A stretch of DNA of 64,000 bases from Odobenus rosmarus divergens (Eukaryota; Chordata; Mammalia; Carnivora; Odobenidae). Each line of letters begins with the position of its first letter. The first letter of the stretch is position 1. The position numbers were made by a program, and so were the translations under genes. Of the stretch, positions 11,669 through 23,939 are shown in pieces. The DNA lies in the NCBI RefSeq assembly GCF_000321225.1, contig NW_004450396.1, positions 3,832,616 to 3,896,615 of the forward strand. Direction: 5' to 3'. The notes beneath the pieces were generated by a model. It had not been told where the DNA came from, did not search any database, and saw only the letters and a list, made by a program, of their open reading frames with translations.

Positions 11669-13394
11669 GAAATAACTCCCACTTCCATGAACAGATTTCT
11701 AGTTAATATTTCCATTAGAGGAAGAAACCCAATAAATAAGTTTACTTATCAAAATATTTTTGAAAGGCAATTGTGATCATCATAGTGCTTGGATGATGTA
11801 AGTATCGCTACAATGAATTAACTCAAAGAAATAGCTTGCTCAATGTAATTTTTCTCTTATTTGGTGTCTTGAAGAACAATACTAGCAAAAGAATGAAAAG
11901 GTAGAAAAAAATGTCCTTACACATCCTACCCTTAGCATTTTTCTCCCTACTATTTAGTAGAAAAACATCAATGTATAGGTCTCTACCATGGTCAAGGGAG
12001 TTGTATAATATAGATAATTATGAACCAAAGCTTCATTCCACTTACCCCCAATGGTACACCCTGCCATTCCCAGGCTTCTGGGATAACAGGACTCCATATT
12101 TGTTCCCATCTCCCACTCAGGGGTGTAGAAGTAGTTACTCTTCGTTTATATAGTAAACATCACATGATGGGTCCCAAAGTCTATGTAGATGTTTCAGAAA
12201 GAATTTTTTCTCAAGATACAAATTATTTAATAAAATAAATTGAACCTAACATATCTTGGTTCAAACAAAAATACTCCAGAGTAAGAGCTGGAGGGGTTTG
12301 TCAGATATCTGTTAAGTTCTCTCTCTCTCTCTCAGATAGCTCTGTATGGCTTCTTTGCAACCACACACCCATTGTTTTGGTTGACAAGTCCTTTGGATTG
12401 ATTTCTCTTCAGATAATAAGCATACTTTCCAGTGTTTAATAGAAATGTTTTGTAAAACCAGCATTTTATGCATACGTGATAATTCACATTATATAACCTA
12501 TTTTGAAGACACCATCTTATGAGCAATTTTTATGTTGCAAGTGGTTTTTATGATAAGCTATGTAACCAATTAATAACACTCTACAGTATACAGAAATTAT
12601 GTCAACATAGCTAGTGTTCAGTGGATTATGTAACATTTCCAAATACCTGAATGTTTGGCAATATGTTGACCAAATTTACATGTGCCTTCTCTTAGTTTGA
12701 CATATCATAATCATGTTGTATTTTAAAGGAACCTAATATGAATTACTAAATCAAAAACACAGTTCACCCAATTCAATGTTTGATCTCAAATGATGACATA
12801 GCAGGGAGGCTGCATAGGAGTCTCAGAACCTGGCTTGAAGTCCAAACACTCTCATAATATCACTTCAATCCAGGGTACATTCATAGTATTTAATGCTTTA
12901 TACTTACCTGCACAATGACAGATCAAGCCTAAATTAGGAGAGCATGTAGAGGAAAAAAACAAAAGAAATAATTTGGAATTATGCCACCGATTTAACACGC
13001 AGTCCACTGAACAAAGTAAAACTTTCCCATGGAAGAACATAGTCCATGTGTATACAAGTGCAGTTAAATCAAACAGAATTACATTTTTGGGTCCTGGCTG
13101 ATTCACTGCTGCTTATCTACAAAGCCACAGGATGGCAATAGAGAAATTCCTGTTGTGCAACTATTGTCCAAATGGTTTTATGGAAAATAAAATGGGGCCA
13201 AATCCTTTGGTTCTAGTCCAATTTGCCTGTGATCTGGTCATATTCAAGTTTTGGGGAAGCCCATGCTCACATTGACTACAGGTGCATATAACCATAGTCT
13301 TCCGTGATCTGACTCTCTCTTTTCAGCCTCCACTCCCACACTGTCAGTAACCCCTCCCTTCCTCCACTCTCTGGCCTTTAAAAATTAAATAAAT
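11669..13394. other. Unassigned AT-rich sequence
   Basis: No gene or repeat recognised. Contains a short (CT)n run at 12320-12334. Confidence 0.45.
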
Positions 13395-13525
13395 AATGGG
13401 GGCTCTACCAGGACCCAGGAACTGTTCTGTGTCCTGGAATTACAAGAGAGATAAACAAAAATATCACTTCTCCATAGAGTTTCCATTGTAATGAAGGAAC
13501 ACTGAACCTAGACAAGTAAATGTAT
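13395..13525 (-). repeat. L2 fragment, antisense
   Basis: CCAGGAACTGTTCTGTGTCC, TGGAATTACAAGAGAGATAA and GAGTTTCCATTGTAATGAAG correspond to the antisense L2 3' region (size, last-base and stem phrases in order). Short and diverged. Confidence 0.55.
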
Positions 13526-13763
13526 ACTGCGTGCAGTAGAGATGGCCTTTTGTCCACCAACATTTCCAGAGTGGAGTTGTCACTGGCAGGCAGAGGTCCT
13601 GCCCCTACATTTCACAGCCTCCCTTGCATCTGTGCCCACATCACTAACTTTTTCCAATATCATATGAACAGAAGTAATGTGTATCATTTCCAGGACAGGG
13701 TTTTTAAGAACCTGCTATGCCTTCTACACTTATTATTCTTCCCCTGGTTCCTGCTGCACACAG

Positions 13764-13831
13764 AAGACTCTGAGGTCCTGAAAACAGAGCCTCAAGATGA
13801 AAAGATCCAGGCACCTGAATCCCAGGTGAAG
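13764..13831 (+). other. Exon-like segment, product unknown
   Basis: A 68-bp segment bounded by strong splice-like signals. A pyrimidine-rich tract (TTATTCTTCCCCTGGTTCCT) leads to CACACAG, and the 3' end is GAAG followed by GTAAGCC. Only one frame is open through it, reading EDSEVLKTEPQDEKIQAPES then QVK, an acidic hydrophilic peptide. An internal exon in this frame would need two bases from an upstream exon and would end on a codon boundary. I recognise no protein family and see no partner exon nearby. It could be an exon of a non-coding transcript or a chance pairing of signals. Confidence 0.3.
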
Positions 13832-13984
13832 GTAAGCCACGCACTACCTAGAATGTTAGCATTGAATTGTTAAGGGAGTGTGTGTGCTGCACCTGGAATA
13901 TAGTAAATTACAGAACTGTTGGGACTAATATTTACAGGGTCTATCATTAATCTAACTAATATAGTATATCAGGTGCCATAACGC

Positions 13985-14548
13985 TATTGAGAAAAAGAAT
14001 CCACAGATGGAGAAAGAGGAAGGCAACAGGTAAAGAGTTGCTAATCTAAACAGAGTGATTGAGGAAGACCTCGGTGATAAAGTTGCACGAGCGGAGACTG
14101 CAAGTGAGGGAGCAAGTCTAGGGAAGCTCTTGGGAGAAGCTTTTCAGAAAGAAGGAGTAGTGAGAGCAAGGTTCTGAGAGGGGAACACGCCTGCTATGTC
14201 CGGGTAACATGCACGATGTGAGTGTTCAGGATGCTTAAAGTAGAGCAAACCATGGGGTTTCTAGTAGGAGTTGAGGTCAGAAAGGAAACAGGGGGACCAA
14301 TTGTATAGGGCTTCACAGGACATTATAAGATCTTTGGATGTTATTCTGAATGAGATGGCATGTTATTGGGAAATTTTGAACAGGAGAGCGACAAGATACT
14401 ATTTACATTGTGCAAGGATCACTCTGGATGTTGAGTGGAGATTATGTTGTATAGAGGTGGAAGCAGTTAGGAGACTGTTGCAAAAATCCAGGTGAGAGAC
14501 ACTGATGGCTTAGACTAGGGTCATGGCAGTGGAGGTGATAAGGAATGG
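13985..14548 (-). repeat. L2 LINE fragment, antisense
   Basis: The plus strand follows antisense L2 over more than 500 bp: TAGGGCTTCACAGGACATTA, TCTTTGGATGTTATTCTGAA, GATCACTCTGGATGTTGAGT and AAAATCCAGGTGAGAGACAC. The open frame at 14271-14495 lies entirely inside it and is antisense noise. Confidence 0.85.
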
Positions 14549-14565
14549 TCAGATGTTTCCCCGGG

Positions 14566-14807
14566 GAAAATGAAACAAGACAAAACTGGAGAGGGAGACA
14601 AACCTTAAGAGACTCTTAATCTCAGGAAACAAACCAAGGGTTGCTGGAGTGGAGGGGGGTGGGAGGGATGGAGTGGCTGAGTGATGGACAATGGGAGGGT
14701 AGGTACTATGGTGATCGCAGTGAATTGTGTAAGACTGATGAATCACAGACCTGTACCCCTGAAACAAATAATACATTATATGCTAATTAAAAAATTTTTA
14801 AAAAAAG
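14566..14807 (+). mobile_element. L1 3' UTR fragment (older carnivore L1)
   Basis: A 5'-truncated L1 end carrying the purine/G-rich 3' UTR tract (AGTGGAGGGGGGTGGGAGGG). It continues with GATGAATCACAGACCTGTAC, AATACATTATATGCTAATTA and an A-rich tail. It differs from the younger copy at 61870 and looks like an earlier carnivoran subfamily. The flanking duplication is unclear. It sits at the end of an antisense L2 and may have inserted into it. Confidence 0.8.
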
Positions 14808-15224
14808 GAAAGAATATGTGCTAAGACCGCCAGGCTATGCTGAGCGCTTCCTTGAGTTCAGTGATCCCAGATAAGAGCCCATGGACATGAGTTTTTCTCC
14901 AGCTAAAGGCAGCTGCTCAAGCAGAGGGTGGAGTAGGCAGACTTGGAGCTAACCAAGGTTGAGGGTCATTGAGTCTTTAAGACAAAGTTAGAGAAGGGCA
15001 GCAGAGTTGAGGATTTATACCAGGAAATGATGCTAATGATGGCTCATGGAATTTAGTTCAGACAATTGAGGACACTAGGGGAGTGAGACAGTGAATATCT
15101 GTGGAGGTTGATGGATTCCTGGCCCTGGTGTGATCAAAGAATTATTGAGGTCCAGATACTAGAGTCAGCAATTTGGAAGCATCGGAACTGGGTTGGAAGG
15201 AGTGCAGTTATTGGCAATGAGGCA
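14808..15224. other. Unassigned sequence
   Basis: Possibly a further piece of the L2 interrupted by the L1, but similarity is too weak to claim. Confidence 0.35.
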
Positions 15225-15610
15225 GCCATATCAGACTGCTTACCATTCCCATTCCCTGAAGTTCAGGGCATTTCAAACTACCTTTCAATTTGCACTTGCT
15301 ATGCCTTCTTGTTGGAATAATTCTGAATCTCCTCTTTGGTTCTTACTCGTTCTTCAGGGTGCAGATCAGATGATACCTCCTCGTGCAGCTCCTCTGATCC
15401 TCCAAGTCATAATTAATTGCCTTAGCCACTGTGCTCACATCATGGATCTTACTCACCTTCCATATGAAGCTCATCATGCTACATCAATCTATCTGTTTAC
15501 AAGTCTGACTCCCACAGCTTGTGATCTTGAAGAGGACGGGATAATATTCTACTCACCCCTACATTCCCAAGTGATGGCCGAGAGGCTGGCCCTAATTGTT
15601 TAATCACCAG
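15225..15610 (+). repeat. L2 LINE fragment
   Basis: Sense L2: CATTCCCATTCCCTGAAG, TTTGCACTTGCTATGCCTTC, AGCTCCTCTGATCCTCCAAG and TGATCTTGAAGAGGACGGGA. Followed within 30 bp by a second L2 in the same orientation. Confidence 0.65.
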
Positions 15611-15639
15611 GGGCCGCAGGCATGCTTGCCCTACTCTAG

Positions 15640-16235
15640 TCCATTTTCCAGACTCCAGTCAAAGTGATTTCCTTAAAAGCGTAAATCAGGTCATGTTATC
15701 CCCCCTGCTTAGAACCCTTAATAGACTTTCCAATTGCTCTTAAGATAAAGACCAAAAATTCTTTCCATGGCACACATGGACCTGCGGGACTGAGTTTGAG
15801 CTCACCTCTCTGGCTTCGTTGCTCACCAATTTCCCTCTGTCCTTTATACTCCAACTACCCTGGCTTCTCAGTACTTCCAAAGTGTGCCGTGTTTCTTCCT
15901 GAAACCAGGGGCTTCTCATGTTCATTTCCCTCAATCTGCCACCCTTCGTACCTTTCAGATGTGAGTTCAAATAGCACCCCCTCGGGGATGTCTTTCCTGA
16001 CCCCTAGCTCAGTGGGGATGACTTTTACATACTCCCCAAATACCCTGTGCTTTTCTCATAGCACTTGGTGGCATTTGTAATTACATAGTCACGTGGATGG
16101 TTATTTAGATTAACATTTGCTCCCATTCTAGTCTGCAAGGCCCATGAAAACAAAAATCACCTGGCTTTGCTCCTTACTGTGTTCATAGCACCTACCACCA
16201 CGCCGGACACATAAAAGTACTTCATAAATATTTCT
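15640..16235 (+). repeat. L2 LINE 3' portion
   Basis: About 600 bp of sense L2. It runs from CAAAGTGATTTCCTTAAAAG and ATCAGGTCATGTTATCCCCC, through TCAAATAGCACCCCCTCGGG, to GTGTTCATAGCACCTACCAC and CATAAATATTTCTTCACTG at the 3' end. The open frame at 15796-16080 is inside this repeat. Confidence 0.85.
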
Positions 16236-16360
16236 TCACTGAAAACTGTATTAAAGTACTAAATCAATGGTTCTGAATTTTTTCTTAATATTCTGTAAAA
16301 TATAGCCAATTTGGTTCTCCAAGCACTTAAATTTTCTGTACGAATAGAAAACACAGTCAA

Positions 16361-16531
16361 GGGGCGCCTGGGTGGCTCAGTGGGTTAAGCATTTGCCTTC
16401 GGTTCAGGTCATGATCCCAGGGTTCATGTCAGGCTCCCTGCTCAGCAGGGAGTCTGCTTCTCCCTCTCCCTCTGCCCCTCACCCCGCTCTTGCTCTCTCT
16501 CAAATAAATAAATAAAATCTTAAAAAAAAAT
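16361..16531 (+). mobile_element. Can-SINE (tRNA-Lys derived)
   Basis: Head GGCGCCTGGGTGGCTCAGTG carries the pol III A-box. The body has CTTCTCCCTCTCCCTCTGCC, and the tail is AAATAAATAAATAAAATCTT plus A-run. A short duplication (AAAACACA at 16348-16355 and 16532-16539) brackets it. Confidence 0.95.
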
Positions 16532-17204
16532 AAAACACAAATTCGCACACACTCACAACCAGTCTTAATGAGTTTTCACACAGATCTTTAAAATACATAA
16601 CCAGACATGAGAGTTCATGGTTTATAATTTATAAGCTATACATAATTATTAAAATGAAGACAATGGGTAGGTGGCTATACCAAGGGCTATTCCCTCTTGA
16701 ATGAGTTATCAGGAAATCTTGCTGCACTGAATATTTCAGGATATACCCCAGGGTTAGAATCAATGCTCCCTGGAATTTTCCTGCCTAAAAATGGCAGTAT
16801 AATGCAAGGCAAGTGTGTATACATTTGTGTGTGTGTGTGTGTATTTAATTAAGAACCATTTCCTAAGCCTATTGCATAAAGTGGAAAGTGCACTCTAGTT
16901 GTCTACTTTCCATATCTTAATGGAATTTTTCAGATCATAAGCATTAGTGTAGTAAGAAAAAAATACATGATGTCTTTAGGGAAAATCCTCATTTGTTCAT
17001 TTTGTTTCTCTTACACCCTAGAAATATAAATACGAGGCAACTATAAATGTGCAAAATAGGCAGGCATCTATAACTAAATCTATTCCTCTTTTTTAAGTTG
17101 ATTTTCAATGAAAAAAAACCAATGAGAATACAAGAATCCCTTAAATCATGTTCTTTTTATTAAAAATAAATTCCTAGGAACTACTTTGGAGAACTAGTTT
17201 AACT
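16532..17204. other. Unassigned sequence with (GT)n
   Basis: Contains a (GT)8-9 run at 16825-16842. Otherwise AT-rich with nothing recognised. Confidence 0.5.
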
Positions 17205-17310
17205 TTTATTATAGAAGATTTTAAACAGCAAAGACAGTATAATGAACTCCCTTGACCAACCACCAAGCTCCCATAAGTGTCAATCCTCTGCCACTATTTT
17301 TTCCTCTGAA
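17205..17310. repeat. Possible old L1 fragment
   Basis: AGACAGTATAATGAACTCCC followed by CCAACCACCAAGCTCCCATA and CAATCCTCTGCCACTATTTT recalls a phrase common in ancient mammalian L1 3' regions. Short and diverged; family and strand uncertain. Confidence 0.4.
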
Positions 17311-17682
17311 AAAAAAATGTATGGAAGGTGAAATACTGGTAAATTCCAAAAAGTTGTTTAGAGTTGCCCAAAACACCTCCCCATTCTTCATCTCCACCAC
17401 TAGCACCTCCCTGACCCACCAGACACGAACGGCTTTTTGTGAAACAAGATGGACCACGCAGCTATCATCAGGGCAGATAGAAGAGGATTTTTCAGGTACC
17501 TCAAGAGCGCCCCCTAGTTAGAACACCTTCAAAATAACTCCACTCTTTAGCACAAGACTCATTATCAGAAGCATCTTGAGATGACTCTGACATGAATATA
17601 TTCAAGATCAGTTTTAGAAATTGATGAGCTCCTCACAGTCTGACATAGACATGCTCATGGCTCATAAGCTCTTGTTGCCCAG

Positions 17683-17771
17683 GTTGCTCTACAAATCCAT
17701 GCAAAAATGCAGGTCACATGTAGCTGTTAAAACTTACAATGATACTTCTTTTTATGATGCTGAGTTTGAAG
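17683..17771 (+). other. Weak exon-like segment, product unknown
   Basis: An 89-bp stretch starts after CTTGTTGCCCAG, an acceptable splice acceptor, and ends GAAG before GTAAGTT, a near-ideal donor. One frame is open throughout and reads LLYKSMQKCRSHVAVKTYND followed by TSFYDAEFE. No family is recognised and no companion exon is visible. The surroundings are AT-rich and unassigned. A chance match or a non-coding exon is as likely as a coding exon. Confidence 0.2.
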
Positions 17772-17978
17772 GTAAGTTGGTAATGTTACTTGTTTTTACG
17801 TTTAAGGAATGATCTCATAATTTATATACTTTGTCTTATATTTTAGGAATTACTCTGAACCCTGCCTATTATACTGATTTTTTAATAGCTTTTGGCCAAG
17901 CACATGAAAAATTTGTCTTAATTAATGGAAGACAGAAATGAATATTTGAATCACCCAGCTTTCAAGTAACTCAGGGAG

Positions 17979-18170
17979 GGGGCGCCTGGGTGGCTCAGTC
18001 AGTTAAGCGTCGGCCTTCGGCTCAGGCCATGATCCTGGGGTCCTAAGATTGAACCCCACATCAGACTCCCTGCTCAGTGGGAAGCCTGATTCTCCCCCTC
18101 CTTCTCCTGCTCCGCCTGCCTGTGCTCTCTTGCTCTCAAATAAATAAATAAAATCTTTAAAAAAATAAAA
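17979..18170 (+). mobile_element. Can-SINE, with 12-bp duplication
   Basis: Full-length SINE from GGGCGCCTGGGTGGCTCAGT to an A-rich tail, with TCTCCCCCTCCTTCTCCTGC in the middle. The duplication TAACTCAGGGAG (17967-17978 and 18171-18182) is perfect, which points to a relatively young insertion. Confidence 0.97.
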
Positions 18171-18182
18171 TAACTCAGGGAG

Positions 18183-21094
18183 TAAATATATTTTCTGCAT
18201 TGTTCCAAGGGTAGAGAGAGGTCATTGGGCCTTATTTTGAACTCAGCCTAGTATCCTTATTTTGAGCTTGGTCCAGATAAAAATGGTCCTGCTCTGACCT
18301 TGAAGTCCACACCGATGGCTGGGCTGTGCACCCTGCACTCCATATCCTAGTGACTAAATCCCTGGCAGGCGCCCAGTCTCCTTGCCACTAACGCTGAGTG
18401 TTGTGCCTCAGACCCAGCACTCTCACAGCTCCCTGATGCTTTCTTTTGATTAAATGCATCTGCAGAGATGACCTGCGCTGATACCCACTTACCCGTACCT
18501 CCATTTGAGGCTGTTATAGCCTTTCAAGCTCAAGGTGCTCCTGTCCTTACCCGTTAGAAATTACTGATTTGGTATTCACTTTCTTGAGTTGCTACTGAAA
18601 ATGTCTTCTTATTTAAATCCTTACCACAACACACAACTGAGCTTTCAATACCTCTTGAAGTCTCTCCAGACTTTGCAGATATACCCCAAGCACCTTCGTC
18701 CTGGATAACATGAGGCTCAGAAAGTCCCAAGCCCTAGAGAGGTCCTTCCAACATCTGCTCATTTATTCATCCATTACTGGGAATATGTGCAAGGCACAAG
18801 GTGCTCACTGTTCTCCACCCGACTCTCTAGCAGCGACATGACCTCTTTGCCATAGACCTTCCCCTCGCCTTCTGAGTGAGGCTGAGGCCATGTTGCTTTG
18901 TCCAGAAGATAACCTTTCAAGTGGCTGGCTGTTGCCATTTCCACACCTGTCTAACTCATTTGGTGTGAGCCTCCAGAAACGACACCTAATGTGGCAGGTG
19001 TCCCTCCAAGCATTCCCCAGGAATGTCAGTCCCCCACCGCCACCCTAACCTTGCAATCTCCCATCTCAGAGCATCAAATCCGCTTGGTCCTAGTGGACTG
19101 GGGCACATTCTTCATCTCCCTGAACCTCTGGAAGTGAACACCTTTTCCAATATACATGGGAGGGCAGAGTGTGATGATTTAAACAGCCAGTGTGGAGTGC
19201 CCCCCGCGGTTCAGAGGTGCGGTCGGGCTGCCTTCCTTCCAGGAACCCAGGTCCTGGTGAGAGGGGGGTACCAACCAGGAATCGGGAGTGGATTCTGAGT
19301 AATACTGTTCTTTATCTTTTCTCAAGACTGCAAAGAACACAATAGGCACACTGAACTCTCTATCTGGATTGTGAGCCAAAGAGCAACCACAGAACTTTGT
19401 CCTCTTCCAGGCTCTGACTCCCTCCCAGCCACAGAAGTCATTGTCCCCAAACCTCTTGGTCCCCATTGAGGGAAAGAACCAGGCAAGGCGGCAGGTTGCT
19501 GGTTTTCCGGAGCTCTGAGCCCTGGCTGAAACAATCTCTGTCACCTGAAGTGTTCTCTCTAGCTCACACGCTTAGAAAGCATTGCCAAGTACATACAGAT
19601 TTCTTGGATCATTTTCAATTACTAAGAGAAGGTACCAATTGTTAAAGAAAACTAAAAAATACCCAAGATGACTGTGAAATCTTTTCATTCCCCGCTCTTT
19701 AGGTAATTTGTTCTGATTGCCACTATTTCAAAAGACAAGATTACACACCAGGGAAGCAGAAAGATAAAAAAGGGAAATCTGTTCCCCCGCTGAGGCCCTA
19801 TCAGAGCTCAGCTCGTGTTTGGAAGCAAAGGCAAATTTTTTTCCACCCTAATGAAACCTTGTTAATTCTGAACACTGCAGCTGAACTGATCTACTGAGAG
19901 GACTTGCTGGGTCATTGGGAGGTTATTAGGTTATCAGAGGTCACTGCCATTCTTGGCTTTCTTCTTAAAGCAAGAGACCTTAAATATTTACTAAAAATTA
20001 TCCTCCTTTTGGTATATAAGGAGAGTGGGAGAACAAAATTGAGGCCCATCATCGTTTTCAGATAAAAATCCATTATCACCCACCTTTGTAAGAGACAGAC
20101 TAGAACATGTGAGTTTTCAAACCTTGATCCGCCACCCTGCCCCACACCCCCCGCCGCACCATTTTGCCAATTCTAATAGTCAGGAATTGTCTTGTCTTAC
20201 TAGGAGAGTGTTTTAACTATTTTTTGTAGGGTCAGGGTATGCTATTTTATTTACAATGAATCGTTGTTACAGTCACGGTAAGAAACAGCAGACAAATGAC
20301 CTTCAAGACTCGCCAGAAAGAGTAGTGAACGCTTCTGTGTGTTAAAATTTTCTGGACTCCACTAAAGGTAAGCAGGAGGCAGAGACATGGAGCTGAATAC
20401 TTCCTCTGGATTGGGGGAAGGAAGGGGCACAATTATAGCATTTGATCCACCACCATATTCTCACCTTGGAGTTGAATTCCCATACAACTGAAAACATCTG
20501 AAGCAAACACAGAGCAAGCACGGCTTTCTAGACCCCCGTTCCAAGAGTAGGCAAGAGAAGTAGCTCAAACACAACAGCTGGGAGTTCCATGTCATTCATT
20601 TATTCAGTGATCCTGGACATTTTAGCAGGGCTTTCAGAATTAATGTGTCATATATAAGAGCCTACATAAGAAAATGTAGAGCAGAGCTGACCTGGAGGAC
20701 AAGTACATAGTTCTAGAATGTCAACCTCTCAAAAGGAATGATAACAGAAAAAAATAAGATTCCCCCTCCCCACCCCCCAAGAAGCCTATGCTTAGATATC
20801 AGACAGGAAAAGTAAAGGATAGAACTGTACAGCCTCTAAGATTCTTCCTAGGTCTACAATTCTTTGAGTACAGACCTAAGATTTAACATGAGATTCTTGT
20901 TTAGGCCCAGGAAGTATACCAATTCACACAGGTGTGCCATTGTGCATTTGATATAGTATATAATTATCTAAATGAGATTTGGTTCAATAAAAATTAATAT
21001 TTGTGTAAAAAGAGTGTGCTTACAAAGAAGGCATCTCTCAGGTTTGATTTTTAAAAATAAACAACTAATCCAAAAAGTCATTGAAGAGGCTTCA
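18183..21094. other. Unassigned sequence
   Basis: Nearly 3 kb without a recognised gene or repeat. Notable only for C-rich CCCACACCCCCCGCCGCACC at 20141-20160. Open frames at 19023-19298 and 19179-19544 (opposite strands) overlap and have no recognised motif. Confidence 0.45.
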
Positions 21095-21240
21095 GAAATC
21101 ACCACTCCGGGATTTCTTTGTTTTACAAATGAAGACTCCTTGGAAAACTCAGAGGTTCCTTTCCTCCAGGTCTCCTAGTGAGGGGCAGAGGAGGTACCAG
21201 ATCCCAGGCCAACCCCCGGCTCTGGCCTCTGCAGTGTGGG
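21095..21240 (-). repeat. MIR fragment, antisense
   Basis: TTTTACAAATGAAGACTCCT, TCAGAGGTTCCTTTCCTC, TCTCCTAGTGAGGGGCAGAG and TACCAGATCCCAGGCC follow the antisense MIR core order. Confidence 0.65.
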
Positions 21241-21829
21241 GCCTCGTGGAGGACAAGTTTCATTTGCCTAATGAGGAAACAGCGTCATCTAGTGGCAATT
21301 TATCAAAGTCATCTAAATGAGCTCTGATTCAACCCTCCTATCTTGTTCACCCATTTCTGCTGTTCCTGGCTGCCCAAGACAACACTTCGGGACATTTTCC
21401 CTTCCCTGGATTTTCCAAAGCCCAGGCGTTTCTCAGCGGGACACTTTCCTACAACCCCCTTGCTCATTTGTATTTCTCAGGCTTCTCATGCCAAGCTTTC
21501 AACAGGCATCAGGAATCCTTCACCTCAGGTACCATCCCCAGGTGTTGTCCTTTGAGTGTTTCCTGATTCAAGTGTTCAGCAAAATAACACTCTTACCCAT
21601 GATTTCAGTCCTTCTGCCAATTGATGTGTTTAATCAGAGAAATTTCCTCCTTTCTTCCGAAGATCCGGGTTATGCATTTCATTCAGGCATGCTGATGAAA
21701 CACTTGCTTTTCCCCTCCTACTGACAGATAAAGGACATTTTTGTTGCCTTTGAAATAGTTCTGGGTATTGCTCAGGACAGTTCTGTGAATAAGCATGTAG
21801 ACTAGTTTCAGTCAAGTACGTCTATTCAT
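21241..21829. other. Unassigned sequence
   Basis: Pyrimidine-rich in parts; an L2 origin is possible but not demonstrable by eye. Confidence 0.35.
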
Positions 21830-22215
21830 TTATCTTTCATGTTCTCAACCATTTACCAATCTCTTAACAGATTCCAGAGGTCAGACATGTCCCCTGACCT
21901 CAGGACCCTACCTTTGGAGGTGAAAAATAAAATATATCAACAAATAATTGCCCTGTATGACAAATGCTGTATTATTAGTAAGCTCAAAGGGAAGGGGAAA
22001 ATCATTCTGCTGAGGCTAGCATGAGGAACAGCAAGAGAAAAAGTGCAGAGTCAGGAAAGTACATGGTATAATAAAGGGTCAGCAAAGAGTCTACCATATT
22101 CACAAAAAGAGCTCAAGAAGAAAAATGGGAAGTGACGTGGCAAAGCAGTTAAGAATTAGAACACAAAGATGCTTAGATGCTATCCTCGGGAGCGGGGACT
22201 TTATATGCAATGAGA
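21830..22215 (-). repeat. L2 fragment, antisense
   Basis: Plus-strand order: AACCATTTACCAATCTCTTA, GACCTCAGGACCCTACCTTT, AAATAAAATATATCAACAAA, then a GGAACAGCAAGAGAAAAAGT phrase and ATGCTATCCTCGGGAGCGGG. This is the layout of an antisense L2 3' half. Confidence 0.6.
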
Positions 22216-23939
22216 TACCATCACATTATGTGCCACAACAAAAAGACTGTTTTGAGGTCTCCAAGAAACAAAGTACTTTATTTATTCCAGCCATTTTGAA
22301 GCTTCCTAAAATGGCACGCTCACTGAAGAGCTGGTGTAACTGAGACTCTGGGGATGAGAATTATTTGTCGTGTTAGGGCAAAAACTCAGACCTATTGAAT
22401 CTCGATCCATTTTTTTTTTGTAATAAAGAGCTAATCAAAAGCATGAGATACTTATTAGGAAAATAAAATAATTTTAAATTAGAAACTTTCTGGGGTTTCT
22501 TCCAATTTCGTTCTTGTATAAATCCTCTGAAAGCACATTTAAATATTCACAATGGTTCCTTCTAATCACATCATCTTCATTCGACATGTGCTGGCTTTAT
22601 AAATGAAAAAATAATTTGATAGGCATTCTATTTTAAAGCAGTCATAAGAGAAATAGAAACTTTTCAGACTAAAAGATGTGATAAAGGAGAACAAGGCAAA
22701 TGTAAACCACCATGAGCTAAAGAATAAAAGAGTGAGAAAGGTCATCTTAAGCATCAGAGAAGCACTGCTGTGTGAAGATTTCTAGAAAAGTGTATTTCCC
22801 TTGGCTTTGTGAAGACACCAGTCCCATCGGTGTTAGAGGAAAAGATAGAATGCCAGTAAGTATCATTACAAGACAATCTTGGCAACCAATTCTAAGTTGG
22901 TAATTAAGAGGTCAACGTTTCTTTTCAAGAATTTTGTTTCTGAACTAGCGCCAAGGTTTTCTGTTTTGCTTATACAAATAGTCGATCTACCTACTGAAAT
23001 CTTGACTCAAAAGATAACCCTCCTAATCCTGCTATTGTTTCTCTTATTAACTATGCTCATTGAAGTGTCAGGTCTTACAAAGCTCTTCTCCCTTTTCCCT
23101 ACCTTTACGATAGATAATAGGAGCTATGTGTCTGAGCTGACATTCTTCTCCAAATGAATGCCAGGCATTTCACATAGAGCTAAAAGCTCAAGTCATATGA
23201 TATAGTGCATTGGTCAATGCTATTACCATAGTATTTTATGTTGAGGCTGACATTCCATTCATCAAATGAACACCCAATGGGGCTGCCATGCTTCGGAAGC
23301 TGCCAGACCACAAAGAATAACTGGACTTACTCAGCTTCTCCTTGGCCCAGCTCAAGAGTCAATTTGTAGATTTGGGCGTGTCATTTCTAAATTCTCCTCC
23401 CAGAAAAGTAGTGGCCAAGTGGACCACAGGGAGGTGAGAATAACCTACAGCCAGGCTGCCTCCCAGCTTCCCACTCTACTAGAACCAGCTCCCTTGGCAC
23501 TCTGCCCCTCTCAGGCCTGAAGCCGGGAATATGTAGACGTAGGCCTGTGGCCATGTTGGCTCACCTCCGTCAGTTGTAAACAGAACCAGACCACGGAAGC
23601 CTCAGCTGTAGAATTTCTTCTCCATATTTGGCCTTCCAAGAGAGGGTATGTGCTCTATGGTTTTCACTGCCTAACAAATAAGAAATGAAAACTGTAAACA
23701 TTCAGAAAAGAATGTGGGACTGAGGGTAGTGAGATTCTGTGTCTGTTGATAGCCCTGGCCCTACGTGATAGCACAGGACAAGGCAGAGCCTCCACACCTC
23801 AAGGGTGGCTGTGACAGGATGGGGGTCATTGCTAAGTAGAATAGTTCACATTCACTGGGACAGCCTTTTGTGAGAACATTTGTGGGAAATGAGTTCAACT
23901 GAACAACTGTAAAAAAAAATCCAAACGTAAATGGACATC
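22216..23939. other. Unassigned sequence
   Basis: AT-rich sequence without a recognised gene or repeat. The 92-codon open frame at 22879-23157 is hydrophobic but has no recognised motif. Confidence 0.45.

Noticed and set aside
14271..14495. 74-codon Arg/Leu-rich frame
   Set aside because: Lies wholly inside an antisense L2.
17979..18170. tRNA gene suggested by the A-box-like GTGGCTCAG
   Set aside because: It is the tRNA-derived head of a Can-SINE with tail and target duplications, not a folded tRNA.
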